From contig NZ_FNEQ01000001.1 in the NCBI RefSeq assembly GCF_900100205.1, forward strand, positions 806,001 to 870,000: a stretch of DNA of 64,000 nt, read 5' to 3'. The notes under the pieces were generated by a model, which was not told the origin of the DNA, ran no database searches, and saw nothing but the letters and a program-made list of their open reading frames with translations. Of the stretch, positions 1 to 10,500 are shown one piece after another. The DNA comes from Duganella sp. OV510 (GTDB taxonomy: Bacteria > Pseudomonadota > Gammaproteobacteria > Burkholderiales > Burkholderiaceae_D). Positions within the stretch are counted from its first letter, which is position 1. Every line of letters begins with the position of its first letter. The position numbers and the translations under genes were made by a program.

Positions 1-1119
1 CAATGGCGCGTCGCCATCTTCCAGCGCATCATTGGCGGGTCCCAGCAACAGCGTCAGCGGCGTGCGGAATTCGTGACTGACATTGCTGAAGAACTGCGTC
101 TTGGCGTGATCCAGTTCCGCCAGCATGTCGGCGCGCAGGCGTTCATCCTCGGCGGCGCGCGCATGGCGGATGGCGTTGCCGGCCTGGGTGGCGATCAGGT
201 CGAGGAAGCTGCGATAGTCCGCATCGAGCTTGCGTGCCGAACTGACGCCCAGTACCAGCGCGCCAGTGGACTGCGCCGGGCCGGCACCCGCCAGCGGCAG
301 CACCAGCGCCTGGCGCAAAGGCTGCTGCGCCAGGCCTAATGGCAGTCCGGCCAGCGGCGTCTGCGCATCCAGCGTTATCAGCCGCGCCTCGCCACTGGCA
401 ATCACCTCGTCCACCGCAAACAACGCACGCGCATCGGCAATATCGGCATGTGTGGCATGCAGCAGCTGCGCCGGCGCGCCCTCGCCGGGCAAATAAAGCT
501 GTGCGAAAGGCACATCGTCCGGATTGTCGGCAATGGTGGCCAACGCGACGGCGCAGGCGCCCTGCACGGTTTTTTCCTGCAGCGTTTGGGTGTTCAGGTC
601 CGACAGCATGTGGATGCGGCGCGCGTTCAGGTGGCGACTGGTGACATCCAGATTGGCACAGAACAGCCCCGCCACACGGCCCGTTTCATCGCGCACCGGG
701 CTGTAAGAAAAGGCATAGTAAGTCTCTTCGAGAAAATCGCCGCGCCGCATGAACAGGCGGACATCGTCGGCCATGGTCGACTCACCGTCTGAAAACACGC
801 GGTCCGACAGCGGGCCGCAAATATCCCATATCTCGGCCCACACTTCGGCCGCCGGCCGCCCGAGCGCCCACGGATGCTTGGCGACGCTAAGCACATCAAT
901 ATAGGCGTCGTTGTATAAAAACGTCACCTGCCCACCCCAGCCCATCCACATCGGCTGCGGAGAATTAAGCATCAGGTTGATGACGGTCTTCAGGCTATGC
1001 GGCCAGTTGGCGATGGGGCCCAGCGGCGTATTGTCCCAGTCATGCGCCCAGATGCAGGCGCCCAGCTCTCCGGGAGCGCTCAGGAACAGCGGTAAGCCTT
1101 CGGAGGCCGGCGTTGACAT
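1..1119 (-). CDS. PAS/GAF sensor histidine kinase (3' part outside window)
   Basis: The reverse strand is open for 373 codons from an ATG at 1119 to the window edge. The product starts MSTPASEGLPLF. About 130 residues of a PAS-type domain follow (WxHDWxxTPLGP, then FSYSPVRDE), then a GAF-like domain (LPLAGAGPAQSTGALVLGVS). The visible part ends in a HisKA box, FFSNVSHEFRTPLTLLLGP, with the phospho-accepting His. The ATPase domain and any receiver domain lie outside the window. Families with this PAS-GAF-HisKA start are often large hybrid kinases; that is family knowledge, not visible here. No signal peptide or membrane segment is seen, so it is probably cytoplasmic. It is divergent from the helicase gene. 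The ligand is unknown. Confidence 0.88.
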   Translation of the reverse strand, partial: MSTPASEGLPLFLSAPGELGACIWAHDWDNTPLGPIANWPHSLKTVINLMLNSPQPMWMGWGGQVTFLYNDAYIDVLSVAKHPWALGRPAAEVWAEIWDICGPLSDRVFSDGESTMADDVRLFMRRGDFLEETYYAFSYSPVRDETGRVAGLFCANLDVTSRHLNARRIHMLSDLNTQTLQEKTVQGACAVALATIADNPDDVPFAQLYLPGEGAPAQLLHATHADIADARALFAVDEVIASGEARLITLDAQTPLAGLPLGLAQQPLRQALVLPLAGAGPAQSTGALVLGVSSARKLDADYRSFLDLIATQAGNAIRHARAAEDERLRADMLAELDHAKTQFFSNVSHEFRTPLTLLLGPANDALEDGDAPL

Positions 1120-1213
1120 GGGTAGGGACGGTTCATGATTTACAATGTTTCAAGCTTACCATGACCCTGCGTTCCTCCGGCGCATGGTTGAGATTCACGC
1201 GCCCTGCCCCAAC

Positions 1214-4200
1214 ATGACCTTCATGACCGACGCTCTGCATGCATTCCATCCCGCCGTTTCGGCCTGGTTTGGCGCGGCTTTTGCCGGCGCGACGGAGGCT
1301 CAGCGCCAGGCCTGGCCGCTGATCCAATCCGGCAACGCCACGCTGATCGCCGCGCCAACCGGCTCCGGCAAGACGCTGACCGCCTTCCTTGCCGCCATCG
1401 ACGCCCTGGTGCGCGAGAGCCGCGACGCGCCGCTGCCGGACGAAACCCGGGTGTTGTACGTATCGCCGCTGAAGGCGCTGTCCAACGATATCCGCGTCAA
1501 CCTGCTGGCGCCACTTGAGGGCATCGGCCGCGAGCTGGAAGCGCTTGGCCACCCGCCGCACGGCATCCGCACCGCCGTGCGCACCGGTGACACCACGCAG
1601 GCCGAACGCAACGCCATGCGCCGCCGCGCGCCGCATATCCTGGTTTCGACACCGGAGTCCTTATACGTGATGCTGGGTTCGGACAGTGGCCGCGCCATGC
1701 TGTCCGGCGTGCGCACGGTGATCGTCGACGAGATCCACGCGGTGGCCGGCAGCAAGCGTGGCAGCCATCTGGCCCTGAGCCTGGAGCGCCTGGACGCCCT
1801 GTGCGCGCAGCCGCCGGTGCGGGTTGGCCTGTCCGCCACGCAGAAGCCGATATCGGCGGTGGCGCAATTTCTTGCCGGGACCGGGCGTGCCTGCGCGGTG
1901 GTGGACGTCGGCCATGTGCGGGCGCGCGACCTGAATCTTGAGCTGCCGCCGGTGCCGCTGGAGGCGGTGATGGCCAATGATGTGTGGGAGCGCGTCTACG
2001 ACCGCCTGGCCGAGCTGGCGGTGATGCACAAGACCACGCTGATCTTCGTGAACACGCGGCGCATGGCCGAGCGCATGGCGCGTCATCTGGCGGATCGCCT
2101 CGGCGCCGGCCTGGTGGCGGCGCACCACGGCAGCCTGGCGAAGGAATCGCGGCTGGACGCGGAGCAGCGCCTGAAGCGTGGCGAATTGCAGGTGCTGATC
2201 GCCACCGCCTCGCTGGAACTGGGCATCGACATCGGCGATGTGGACCTGGTGTGCCAGATCGGCTCCCCGCGCAGCATTGCCTCGCTCCTGCAGCGCGTCG
2301 GCCGCTCCGGCCACCATGTGGGCGGCACGCCGAAGGGACGGCTGTTCCCGACCTCGCGCGATGACCTGGTTGAATGCGCGGCGCTGCTGGACTGCGTGCG
2401 GCGCAATGAGCTGGATGCTGTGCGCATTCCGCCAGCGCCGCTGGACGTGCTGGCGCAGCAGATCGTGGCGGAAGTGGCTTGCCGCGAATGGCGCGAAGAC
2501 GAACTGTTTGCGCTGATACGGCAAGCGTCGCCCTATGCGCAACTGGAGCAAAAGCGCTATGACGAGGTGCTGCATATGCTGACCGATGGCTATACCAGCC
2601 GCCAGGGCGTGCGCGGCTCCTACCTGCACCGGGATACCATCAGCGGCACCTTGCGCGGGCGGCGCGGCGGCAAGATGACAGCGGTGATGTCCGGCGGGAC
2701 CATACCGGACAACGCGGACTACACGGTACTGCTGGAGCCACAAGGACAAAATATCGGCACGGTGCACGAGGACTTTGCGGTGGAGAGCCTGGCGGGAGAC
2801 GTTTTCCAGCTGGGGAATACCTCGTACCGGATCCTGCGCATTGACACCGGCAAGGTGCGGGTCGAAGACGCGCACGGCGCGGCGCCCAACATCCCGTTCT
2901 GGATCGGCGAGGCGCCCGGGCGCACGGATGAACTGTCGATCGGCGTGGCGCGCTTGCGCGGCGAGATCGACGGCCTGCTGGCCGGCGACGATGGCGAGGT
3001 GGCAATCGAACGCGTAGTCGACTGGCTGGCCGGGCATCTGGGCCTGCGCGATGACGCCGCGCGCCAGATCGCCGAGTACATGGCGCGTTCACGCTCCGCG
3101 CTGGGCGCGCTGCCAACGCGCGATACACTGGTGATGGAGCGCTTCTTCGACGAATCGGGCGGCATGCAGCTGGTGGTGCATTCGCCGTTTGGCAGCCGGG
3201 TGAACCGCGCCTGGGGGCTGGCATTGCGCAAGCGCTTCTGCCGCACGTTCAATTTCGAATTGCAGGCGGCGGCCACCGAAGATGCGATCGTGCTGTCGCT
3301 GTCGGAGAGCCACAGTTTCCCGCTGGACGAGGTGTGGCGCTATCTGCGTTCGAATACTGCGGAACATATCCTGATTCAGGCCTTGCTGGATGCGCCGCTG
3401 TTCAATGTGCGCTGGCGATGGAATGCGACGACGGCGCTGGCCCTGCCGCGCTTTAGCGGCGGCCGCAAGGTGGCGCCGCAACTGCAACGCATGAAAAGCG
3501 ATGATTTGCTGGCTGCGGTGTTTCCCGATCAGGCGGCATGCCTGGAAAACATCGTTGGCGAACGCGAGCTGCCCAGCCATCCGCTGGTGGATCAAACGCT
3601 GGACGACTGCCTGCACGAGGCGATGGACAGTGAAACCTGGCTGGCGCTGTTGCGGCGCATGGAGGCCGGCGACGTCAGGCTGCTGGCACGCGACCTGCCG
3701 GCGCCCTCACCGCTGGCGATGGAGATCCTGAATGCGCGGCCCTACGCTTTCCTCGACGATGCGCCGCTGGAGGAACGCCGCACGCAAGCGGTGTTGAATC
3801 GCCGCTGGACCGATCCCGCCTCCACCGATGATCTGGGCGCGCTCGACGCCGGGGCGATTGCGGCGGTGGCGGAGGAGGCCTGGCCGTCAGTGCGCAGCAG
3901 CGACGAGATGCACGAGGCGCTGATGTCGCTGGCATGCATTACGCCGGAAGAGGCGGCGTGCGAAGAAGGCTGGCCGGCATGGCTCGATGGCCTTGCTGCC
4001 AGCGGCCGCGCCACGCGTTTGCGCGATGCGGCCAGCGGCGCCGACCTGTGGGCGGCGCTGGAACGGCTGCCCTGCGTACAAGCGGCTTATCCGGCAGCGG
4101 CGGCGACGCCGGCCCTGTCACCGGCCTCGCCGCCTGCCAAATCAGCCGGCCACGCGTCCGCCGAGGTGGCGAACGGTGCGCCCGCCCAGGCAGCGACTGG

Positions 4201-5635
4201 TGGTGCGCCAGGAGACGAAGGCTGGACGCGCGATGCGGCACTGGTCGAGATTCTGCGGGCGCGCCTGGGTGGCGTCGGCCCGCAGACGGTGCCGGCGATT
4301 GCCGCGCCGCTGGCGCTCCCCGCCTCCACCGTCACCATCGCGCTAACGCAGCTGGAAAGCGAAGGGTATGTGATGCGTGGCCGCTTTACGCCCGGCGCCA
4401 CCACCGAAGAATGGTGCGAGCGCCACCTGCTGGCGCGCATCCATCGCTACACGATCCGCAACCTGCGGCGCGAGGTCGAGCCGGTCGAGCGCCAGGATTT
4501 CATGCGCTTCCTGTTCGAATGGCAGCACCTGGCGCCGGAAGCGCGACTACAAGGCATGGACGCGCTGCCCGAACTGCTGGCGCAACTGGAAGGCTACGAA
4601 GCAGCCGCCGGCGCATGGGAGAGCGACCTGCTGGCCTTGCGCCTGAAAGACTACTCGCCGCTATGGCTGGATGATCTGTGCCGCGCCGGCAAGATCGTCT
4701 GGACACGCGTCGGAGCGCCCGCCAGCGCGGCCGGCGGACCGGTGCGCAGCACGCCATTGGTGCTGCTGCCGCGCCGCCAACTGGCGTTATGGCACGCGCT
4801 GCCGGCGGTGGCGGGCGAAGTCGAGGTATCGCCGCGCGCGGCACGCGTACTGGAAACGCTGCGGCGCGATGGCGCCATGTTCTTCGATGAACTGTCGCAC
4901 GACGCGCGCCTGCTGCCAGTGGAGTTGGAGAACACGCTGGGCGAACTGGTGGCCACTGGCCTGGTCAATGCCGATAGCTACGCCGGTCTGCGCGCGATGC
5001 TGGTGCCAGCCAACAAGCGCGCCAGCAACGACAAGCGCCGCCGGCGTGGCGCCGGACCGACAATGGAGGAAGCCGGACGCTGGGCGCTGGTCCGGCGCGG
5101 CGACAATCTGACCATCACCGTCCGCGCCGGCGAGACCGCGCCGGCGTCGCAGCCTGGCCGCAAGCCGCGCACCGATCCGGACACGCTGGAACACATCGCC
5201 ATGACGCTGCTGCGCCGTTACGGCGTGATGATGTGGCGCCTGCTGGAGCGTGAAGCCGGCTGGATGCCAAGCTGGCGCGAGCTGCTGCCGGTCTATCACC
5301 GTCTCGAAGCGCGCGGCGAAATTCGTGGCGGCCGCTTTGTCGCCGGCCTGTCAGGCGAACAATTCGCCCTGCCGGAAGCCATCCCCCTGCTGCGCGAGAT
5401 GCGCCGCCGCCAGCACGACGGCAGCTACGTCTGCATCTCCGCCATTGATCCGCTCAACCTGTGCGGCACCCTGCTCACCGGCGACAAGGTTCCCGCGCTG
5501 GCCAGCAACCGCGTGCTGTTCCAGGACGGCCTGCCCGTCGCCACGCAAATCGCCGGCAAGTTCCACTACGAAGACAACAGCGAAAACCGCGAACTGATGC
5601 ACGCCTGGCTAGTCGGCAAGCACGCCAGCTTTTAG
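1214..5635 (+). CDS. lhr: Lhr-type ATP-dependent DNA helicase (long form)
   Basis: Superfamily 2 3'-5' helicase of the Lhr family. The core carries Walker A (APTGSGKT, about residue 47), the DEIH box (VDEIHAV), motif III (LSATQKP) and motif VI (QRVGRSGHH). Together with a C-terminal half of about 600 residues this gives the roughly 1,500-residue long form found in bacteria. In this family the core unwinds DNA/RNA hybrids and the C-terminal part has been linked to DNA repair. The frame is open from an ATG at 1145, but conserved Lhr sequence begins near the ATG codons at 1214 and 1223. None has a good ribosome-binding site, so the exact start is uncertain. It stands alone, with AsmA-like downstream on the same strand. 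Confidence 0.93.
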   Translation: MTFMTDALHAFHPAVSAWFGAAFAGATEAQRQAWPLIQSGNATLIAAPTGSGKTLTAFLAAIDALVRESRDAPLPDETRVLYVSPLKALSNDIRVNLLAPLEGIGRELEALGHPPHGIRTAVRTGDTTQAERNAMRRRAPHILVSTPESLYVMLGSDSGRAMLSGVRTVIVDEIHAVAGSKRGSHLALSLERLDALCAQPPVRVGLSATQKPISAVAQFLAGTGRACAVVDVGHVRARDLNLELPPVPLEAVMANDVWERVYDRLAELAVMHKTTLIFVNTRRMAERMARHLADRLGAGLVAAHHGSLAKESRLDAEQRLKRGELQVLIATASLELGIDIGDVDLVCQIGSPRSIASLLQRVGRSGHHVGGTPKGRLFPTSRDDLVECAALLDCVRRNELDAVRIPPAPLDVLAQQIVAEVACREWREDELFALIRQASPYAQLEQKRYDEVLHMLTDGYTSRQGVRGSYLHRDTISGTLRGRRGGKMTAVMSGGTIPDNADYTVLLEPQGQNIGTVHEDFAVESLAGDVFQLGNTSYRILRIDTGKVRVEDAHGAAPNIPFWIGEAPGRTDELSIGVARLRGEIDGLLAGDDGEVAIERVVDWLAGHLGLRDDAARQIAEYMARSRSALGALPTRDTLVMERFFDESGGMQLVVHSPFGSRVNRAWGLALRKRFCRTFNFELQAAATEDAIVLSLSESHSFPLDEVWRYLRSNTAEHILIQALLDAPLFNVRWRWNATTALALPRFSGGRKVAPQLQRMKSDDLLAAVFPDQAACLENIVGERELPSHPLVDQTLDDCLHEAMDSETWLALLRRMEAGDVRLLARDLPAPSPLAMEILNARPYAFLDDAPLEERRTQAVLNRRWTDPASTDDLGALDAGAIAAVAEEAWPSVRSSDEMHEALMSLACITPEEAACEEGWPAWLDGLAASGRATRLRDAASGADLWAALERLPCVQAAYPAAAATPALSPASPPAKSAGHASAEVANGAPAQAATGGAPGDEGWTRDAALVEILRARLGGVGPQTVPAIAAPLALPASTVTIALTQLESEGYVMRGRFTPGATTEEWCERHLLARIHRYTIRNLRREVEPVERQDFMRFLFEWQHLAPEARLQGMDALPELLAQLEGYEAAAGAWESDLLALRLKDYSPLWLDDLCRAGKIVWTRVGAPASAAGGPVRSTPLVLLPRRQLALWHALPAVAGEVEVSPRAARVLETLRRDGAMFFDELSHDARLLPVELENTLGELVATGLVNADSYAGLRAMLVPANKRASNDKRRRRGAGPTMEEAGRWALVRRGDNLTITVRAGETAPASQPGRKPRTDPDTLEHIAMTLLRRYGVMMWRLLEREAGWMPSWRELLPVYHRLEARGEIRGGRFVAGLSGEQFALPEAIPLLREMRRRQHDGSYVCISAIDPLNLCGTLLTGDKVPALASNRVLFQDGLPVATQIAGKFHYEDNSENRELMHAWLVGKHASF

Positions 5636-5691
5636 CCTACTGTGGCGTAGCGCACATAAGCCAGGGCACACGAGGCGTAGCATCGGTATCC

Positions 5692-7707
5692 ATGAAAAAA
5701 ACGCGCCCACTCAAAATTATTGCTGGCTTGTTTGCCACGCTGCTGCTGGTACTGATCGCCATCGTCATCTTCGTGCTGACGTTCGACTGGAACCGCGCCC
5801 GCCCGTGGATCAACCAGCGCGTCTCGGACACCATCGGTCGTGAGTTCGCCATCAATGGCGACTTGCGCGTGCGCTGGGAACAAGGCGACGCCGCCGAACC
5901 GGGCTGGCGCCGCTACGTGCCACGCCCGCGCATCAGCGCCAATGACGTCTATATCGCCAACCCGACATGGACTACGGCAGGGCCGAAGCTGGCCAGCGCC
6001 GGCAACATCACTGTCGCGCTGCATCCGCTGCCGCTGCTGCACAAGGAAGTCGCCATCACCGACCTCGCCGTCGAGAAAATTGTGCTGGCCGCGCAGCGCC
6101 GAGCCGACGGCAGCAATACCTGGACCTTCAAGGACAATGGACCGTCCGAGTGGGACGTCGACATTCAGCGTCTGACGCTGGGCGAAGGCGATCTGCGTTA
6201 CATCGACGACGGCATCAAGCTGGACCTGCGTGCCAAGGCCACAGGCATCAATGAAGGTCCGGACGCGCAAAAGTACGGCATCAAGCTGGAACTCAGCGGC
6301 AGCTACCGCAATGCGCCGGTCACTGGCGGCGGCAAGGTCGGCAAGGTGCTCGCGCTGACCGATGAACATACCAACTTCCCGATACAGGCCAACGCCAATC
6401 TGGCAAAGAACAAGATCGCCGTCGAAGGCGTCCTCACCGATCCGCGTTCGCCTGCGGGCCTGGATCTGAAACTGTCGCTGGGCGGCGCCAGCATGGCCGA
6501 CCTGTATCCGCTGACCGGCGTGCTGCTGCCGGAGACGCCGCCTTACGCCACCACCGGCCGCCTGATCGGCAAAAAATCCGACGCCATCTGGAACTGGACC
6601 TACAAGAACTTCACCGGCACAGTCGGTGGCAGCGACCTGGAAGGCACGCTGACCTACAGCCCGCGCAAACCACGCCCGCTGCTGACTGGCGCCGTAACGT
6701 CGCGCCAGCTACGTCTGGAAGACCTGGGCCCGACCATCGGCGCCGAAAGCAATACCAGCAAGGCCAAGCGCAACAAGCCGCAGAACCAGCCGGAAGACAA
6801 GGCCCTGCCGGTCGAACAATTCAACACCGCCAAGTGGGACGCACTGGACGCCGACGTCAAGTTCACCGGCAAGAAGCTGATACGCACGCATGACATTCCG
6901 CTCAACGACATTCAGGCCAACATCAAGATGAACAACAAGGTGCTGACCCTGACGCCGCTGAACTTTGGCATGGCGGGCGGCGACATCACCTCCAACGTCA
7001 AGCTGGATGGCCGCCAGAAGCAGATCGACGCCGAAGTCCGCATGACCGCGCGCCACCTGAAGATCAACCAGCTGTTCCCGAAACTGGAATCGATGCAGGC
7101 CAGCGTCGGCGAAGTCAGCGCCGATGCGGCCCTCGCCGGCAAAGGCAATTCCGTGTCAAGCATGCTGGCCACCTCCAGCGGCGAACTGGGCGCCACCGTC
7201 AGCGAAGGTTCGGTCAGCAAATTCATCCTGGAAGCAGCGGGCCTCAACATCGCCAATCTGGTATTCGTCAAACTGTTTGGCGACAAGCAGATCCAGTTGA
7301 ACTGCCTGGCCGGCGACTTTGTGGTGGAACACGGCAAAGCCACCGCACGCCGCTTCGTGGTCGACACGGAGGAAGCCGTCATCAACGTCAACGGCAATGT
7401 CGACCTGTCGAAGGAAACGCTGGACCTGGACGTGCGGCCGCAAACCAAAGGCGTGCGCATCGTCTCGCTGCGCACGCCGCTGTATGCTAAAGGTACGTTC
7501 ACCGAACCGAAAGTCGGACCGCAGGCAGGCCCGCTGGCGCTGAAGGCTGGCGCCGCCGTGGCGCTGGCCACCGCGATCAATCCGCTGGCTGCCGTTATCC
7601 CGTTGATCAACACCGGCAAAGTGGATCCGGTGGATTGCCGCGCGTTGCTGGCCGAAGCCAATAAAACCCGTTTTGAGGCAAAGAGCAAGCCAGTGAAAAA
7701 GCCTTAA
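5692..7707 (+). CDS. AsmA family protein
   Basis: A 671-residue inner-membrane-anchored protein. A lysine-rich start (MKKTRPLK) leads into one strong membrane helix at about residues 9-32 (IIAGLFATLLLVLIAIVIF). A long periplasmic region of repeating beta strands follows, as in AsmA/TamB-like proteins. The last third has the typical AsmA C-terminal block (LDVRPQTKG, LYAKGTFTEPKVGP, INPLAAVIPLI). AsmA-like proteins are implicated in lipid transport to, or homeostasis of, the outer membrane. The frame is open upstream to 5461, but the ATG at 5692 gives the proper membrane start. Its stop overlaps the tail of the convergent GH127 gene by four bases. Confidence 0.9.
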   Translation: MKKTRPLKIIAGLFATLLLVLIAIVIFVLTFDWNRARPWINQRVSDTIGREFAINGDLRVRWEQGDAAEPGWRRYVPRPRISANDVYIANPTWTTAGPKLASAGNITVALHPLPLLHKEVAITDLAVEKIVLAAQRRADGSNTWTFKDNGPSEWDVDIQRLTLGEGDLRYIDDGIKLDLRAKATGINEGPDAQKYGIKLELSGSYRNAPVTGGGKVGKVLALTDEHTNFPIQANANLAKNKIAVEGVLTDPRSPAGLDLKLSLGGASMADLYPLTGVLLPETPPYATTGRLIGKKSDAIWNWTYKNFTGTVGGSDLEGTLTYSPRKPRPLLTGAVTSRQLRLEDLGPTIGAESNTSKAKRNKPQNQPEDKALPVEQFNTAKWDALDADVKFTGKKLIRTHDIPLNDIQANIKMNNKVLTLTPLNFGMAGGDITSNVKLDGRQKQIDAEVRMTARHLKINQLFPKLESMQASVGEVSADAALAGKGNSVSSMLATSSGELGATVSEGSVSKFILEAAGLNIANLVFVKLFGDKQIQLNCLAGDFVVEHGKATARRFVVDTEEAVINVNGNVDLSKETLDLDVRPQTKGVRIVSLRTPLYAKGTFTEPKVGPQAGPLALKAGAAVALATAINPLAAVIPLINTGKVDPVDCRALLAEANKTRFEAKSKPVKKP

Positions 7708-10070
7708 GCGGTGCGCACCGCTGAGGTGAAGAGGCGCACGCCGAATACCGGCCCCGCTGTGTGGCCCGGCTCCGGATCGAAGCGTACCACCACGCTGCCC
7801 TTGCCGCTGGTGAGGCGTTCCGGGACCGGGTACTCGCGGTCGATGAACACGCCCGGATTACTGCCATCCAGCTTGACGCGTGCGATCCGTTCACCATCGA
7901 TGCTGATGTGGAAGTCGCGGTTGCGCTCCTCGCCCCAGTAGCTGGCTTGCAGCACCAGCGGGCCATCGGTGCATTTCATGCGGAAGCTGAAGAAACCACC
8001 CGTGCGCGCATCGCGGCCATTGCGGCCACGGTAGGACACCGGATACGAAATATCCGATTGCAGGTCATGATCGCGCTCCGGCTGCATTTCGCCGAGATGC
8101 ATCACATCCACCGAGCGGTCGGCCAGATCTTTCAGGCGCGCCTCTTCCTTGCGGAAGGCGACTTCCGATGCGGCCCATTCCGCCTCCGTATAAGCGTTGA
8201 AATACACCGCAGCGCGCCGCTCGTACAAAGCGAAGAATGGCGTGAACTTCATGTCGCCCGGCCTCCCGCTGCCCACGCTGCGGTAGGCCGCCTTGTTCTT
8301 GTCCGACGCGGCGAACGAACCAAGGATGTTGGCGCCAACCAGCGCCGGTGCCACGCCACTGTAAGGTTTATCTGAGGCGCCAAGGTCTGCCGCCAACACC
8401 ATCGGACCACGCACCAGCGCCACTACCTTGTCGTTGCCGGCGGTGGATTCCAGACGCAGGGCCAGTGGCAGCGACAGGCGCACCGTGTCGCCGGCCTTCC
8501 AGCGGCGGCGGATCAGCGCATAGCCTTTTTCCGTGCTCGCAGCATACGGCTTGCCGTTGACCAGTATCGTGTGCTTGCCGGCCCACGCCGGAATCCGCAG
8601 TGCGACCGTCAACTGGCGCTGGCCCGCCAGGCCGCGCACCTTCAGGTCGATATCGCCTTCGTAGGGATAGCGCGTGTTCAGTTCCAGCCTGGCGCCGGCG
8701 CCCTTCCACTCCACCGTCGATGGGATGTACAGGTTGACGAACAGCGTGTCGCCATTCTCCCAATAGATTGAGTCGCCATGCTTGGCGTGGCTTTCCATGC
8801 CGGACAACACACAGCACCAGAAGTCATTCTCTTCGCTGGAATATTCACGCGCGACGCCGGACATCAGCGGCGTCATATAGGTGAACATGCCTGTGCGCGG
8901 GTTCTGATGAGAGAGAATGTGGTTCAGGTGCGTGCGCTCGTAGTAATCGAAATAAGCGGCGTCTGGCGCCCAGCTGTACAGATGGCGCGTCATCTTCAGC
9001 ATGTTGTAGCTGCAGCAGGCTTCGCAGGTCTGCTCGGTGATGTGCGCGGCGATGCTGTCCGGCGCCGAGAAGTATTCGCGGTCGCCGTTGCCGCCGATGA
9101 CGTAGCTGTGATGCTGCGTCACGCGTTTCCAGAAGAAGTCGACAGCGGTGGCGTCGCTCTCGCGGCCAGTCAGCTCGTGCAGCCGCGCGAGGCCGATCAG
9201 CTTCGGAATCTGCGTGTTGGAGTGCAGGTTGGCCAGTTCATCGCGGCCCTGCGTCAGCGGCAGCAGCACCTTGGTGTGATACAGCCGCTGCGCCAGCGCC
9301 AGCCAGCGTTTGTCCTGCGTACGCGCATACAGCTCGGCAAAGCTTTCGTTGATGCCGCCATGCTCGCAGTTCAAAACCTGCTGCACCTGCTCGTCATTCA
9401 GCGCGGCAAACACCTTGTCGATATAGCCCGCAAGGCCGATAGCCACTTGCAGCGCCTGCTCATTGCCGGCATAGGTCTGCGCATCGAACAGGCCGGCGAA
9501 CACCTTGTGCCAGTTATACAGCGGCACCCAGCAGCCATTCAGGTCAAAGCCTGCCGAGCGGATCTCGCCGCGCATGATTTCAGGGAAGATCTCCTTGCCG
9601 TCGACTACCTTGCCATCCTTGCGCTTGCGCATAAAGCCGGCGATATAGCCGTCACCTTGTGCCTGCTGCACGCGCGCCAGTTCGGCCACGATGTAGTCGA
9701 TGCGTGGCTTCAGCGCCGGCGCGCCGGTCTGCGCGTGCATCAGCGCCAGGGCGGACAGGTAGTGACCCAGTGCTTCGCCGGCGATGGTGTCCGACTCCCA
9801 GCCGCCATAGATGGCACCCTTGGTCGGCAGGCCGGCGAAGCGGTGGTAGTTATGCAGGAACCGGTCGGCACTCAGACGCAGCAGGTAGGCCTGGTTGGCC
9901 TGCACCGCATCCGCATACACCGAAGGCAGCAGGCGCACCGACGAAAGCGGCAAAGGCTGGGCGGTGGCGGGAATCGCACCCTTGGCGGCGCTGGCGGCGT
10001 GGGCCTGAACGCTCCAGCCGGAAACCAGTCCCAGACCGGCGGCGCCCTGCAATATCTGTCGGCGATGCAT
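7704..10070 (-). CDS. Beta-L-arabinofuranosidase, glycoside hydrolase family 127
   Basis: A 788-residue secreted enzyme with a twin-arginine-like leader (MHRRQILQGAAGLGL, cleavage likely after AHA). Family GH127 removes beta-L-arabinofuranose from plant glycoproteins and pectin. The catalytic pattern of the characterised enzyme HypBA1 is present: a Glu in GDREYF (about residue 332), TCEACC (Glu350, Cys352) and DFWCC (Cys419, Cys420), which together hold the zinc-bound cysteine nucleophile. Its neighbours include an SGNH esterase about 430 bases upstream, and a GH43 enzyme and a FucP permease lie elsewhere in the window. Role in arabinan or arabinoglycan use is inferred from family membership. 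Confidence 0.93.
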   Translation of the reverse strand: MHRRQILQGAAGLGLVSGWSVQAHAASAAKGAIPATAQPLPLSSVRLLPSVYADAVQANQAYLLRLSADRFLHNYHRFAGLPTKGAIYGGWESDTIAGEALGHYLSALALMHAQTGAPALKPRIDYIVAELARVQQAQGDGYIAGFMRKRKDGKVVDGKEIFPEIMRGEIRSAGFDLNGCWVPLYNWHKVFAGLFDAQTYAGNEQALQVAIGLAGYIDKVFAALNDEQVQQVLNCEHGGINESFAELYARTQDKRWLALAQRLYHTKVLLPLTQGRDELANLHSNTQIPKLIGLARLHELTGRESDATAVDFFWKRVTQHHSYVIGGNGDREYFSAPDSIAAHITEQTCEACCSYNMLKMTRHLYSWAPDAAYFDYYERTHLNHILSHQNPRTGMFTYMTPLMSGVAREYSSEENDFWCCVLSGMESHAKHGDSIYWENGDTLFVNLYIPSTVEWKGAGARLELNTRYPYEGDIDLKVRGLAGQRQLTVALRIPAWAGKHTILVNGKPYAASTEKGYALIRRRWKAGDTVRLSLPLALRLESTAGNDKVVALVRGPMVLAADLGASDKPYSGVAPALVGANILGSFAASDKNKAAYRSVGSGRPGDMKFTPFFALYERRAAVYFNAYTEAEWAASEVAFRKEEARLKDLADRSVDVMHLGEMQPERDHDLQSDISYPVSYRGRNGRDARTGGFFSFRMKCTDGPLVLQASYWGEERNRDFHISIDGERIARVKLDGSNPGVFIDREYPVPERLTSGKGSVVVRFDPEPGHTAGPVFGVRLFTSAVRTA

Positions 10071-10170
10071 ACGTACCCTCTTGGTGAATGTTTAGCCAAT
10101 AATGTACGTCCCGGCGCCGCTGGCGTCTTGTTTCAGCGCCGCGCAAAGAATGACGAAATCAGCACAATCA

Positions 10171-10437
10171 TCAAATCGGGTCGAACATCTCGCGGTCGAC
10201 ATAGCACCAGCCCCACGTTTCACCCGGCTCGCCGGAACGCATCATGGCGTGGTCGGTGGCATGGAAATGTTTGGTGGCATGGCGATTGGGCGACTGGTCG
10301 CAACAGCCTACGTGGCCACAGCTCAGGCAAACGCGCAAATGCACCCAGCGGTCGCCAGTCTTCAGGCATTCCTCGCAGCCGTTGGTGTTGGCGTGATGCG
10401 TATGAATCTGGTTGAAATGCTGGCACTGTTCGCTCAT
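10171..10437 (-). CDS. UBP-type zinc finger protein
   Basis: An 88-residue protein that is almost entirely one zf-UBP domain. It has CEEC, then CLSCGHVGCCDQSP, then HATKHFHATDH, and ends at the GWCYVD motif, giving the usual set of Cys and His zinc ligands. Bacterial stand-alone zf-UBP proteins are common in proteobacteria, but their function is not established. There is no signal peptide, so it should be cytosolic. It lies between the esterase and GH127 genes on the same strand. An operon link is possible but unproven. Confidence 0.85.
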   Translation of the reverse strand: MSEQCQHFNQIHTHHANTNGCEECLKTGDRWVHLRVCLSCGHVGCCDQSPNRHATKHFHATDHAMMRSGEPGETWGWCYVDREMFDPI

Positions 10438-10500
10438 CGCGGCCTCCCGATTGGAAAACCTCAGTCTACCGCGCCCGCGCGCCAGCTGTCCCCTGTCTTT

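Noticed and set aside
8778..10415. Long forward frame of 545 codons
   Set aside because: It is the antisense of the GH127 gene, whose catalytic motifs are clear. The frame is open only because of GC-rich codon bias.
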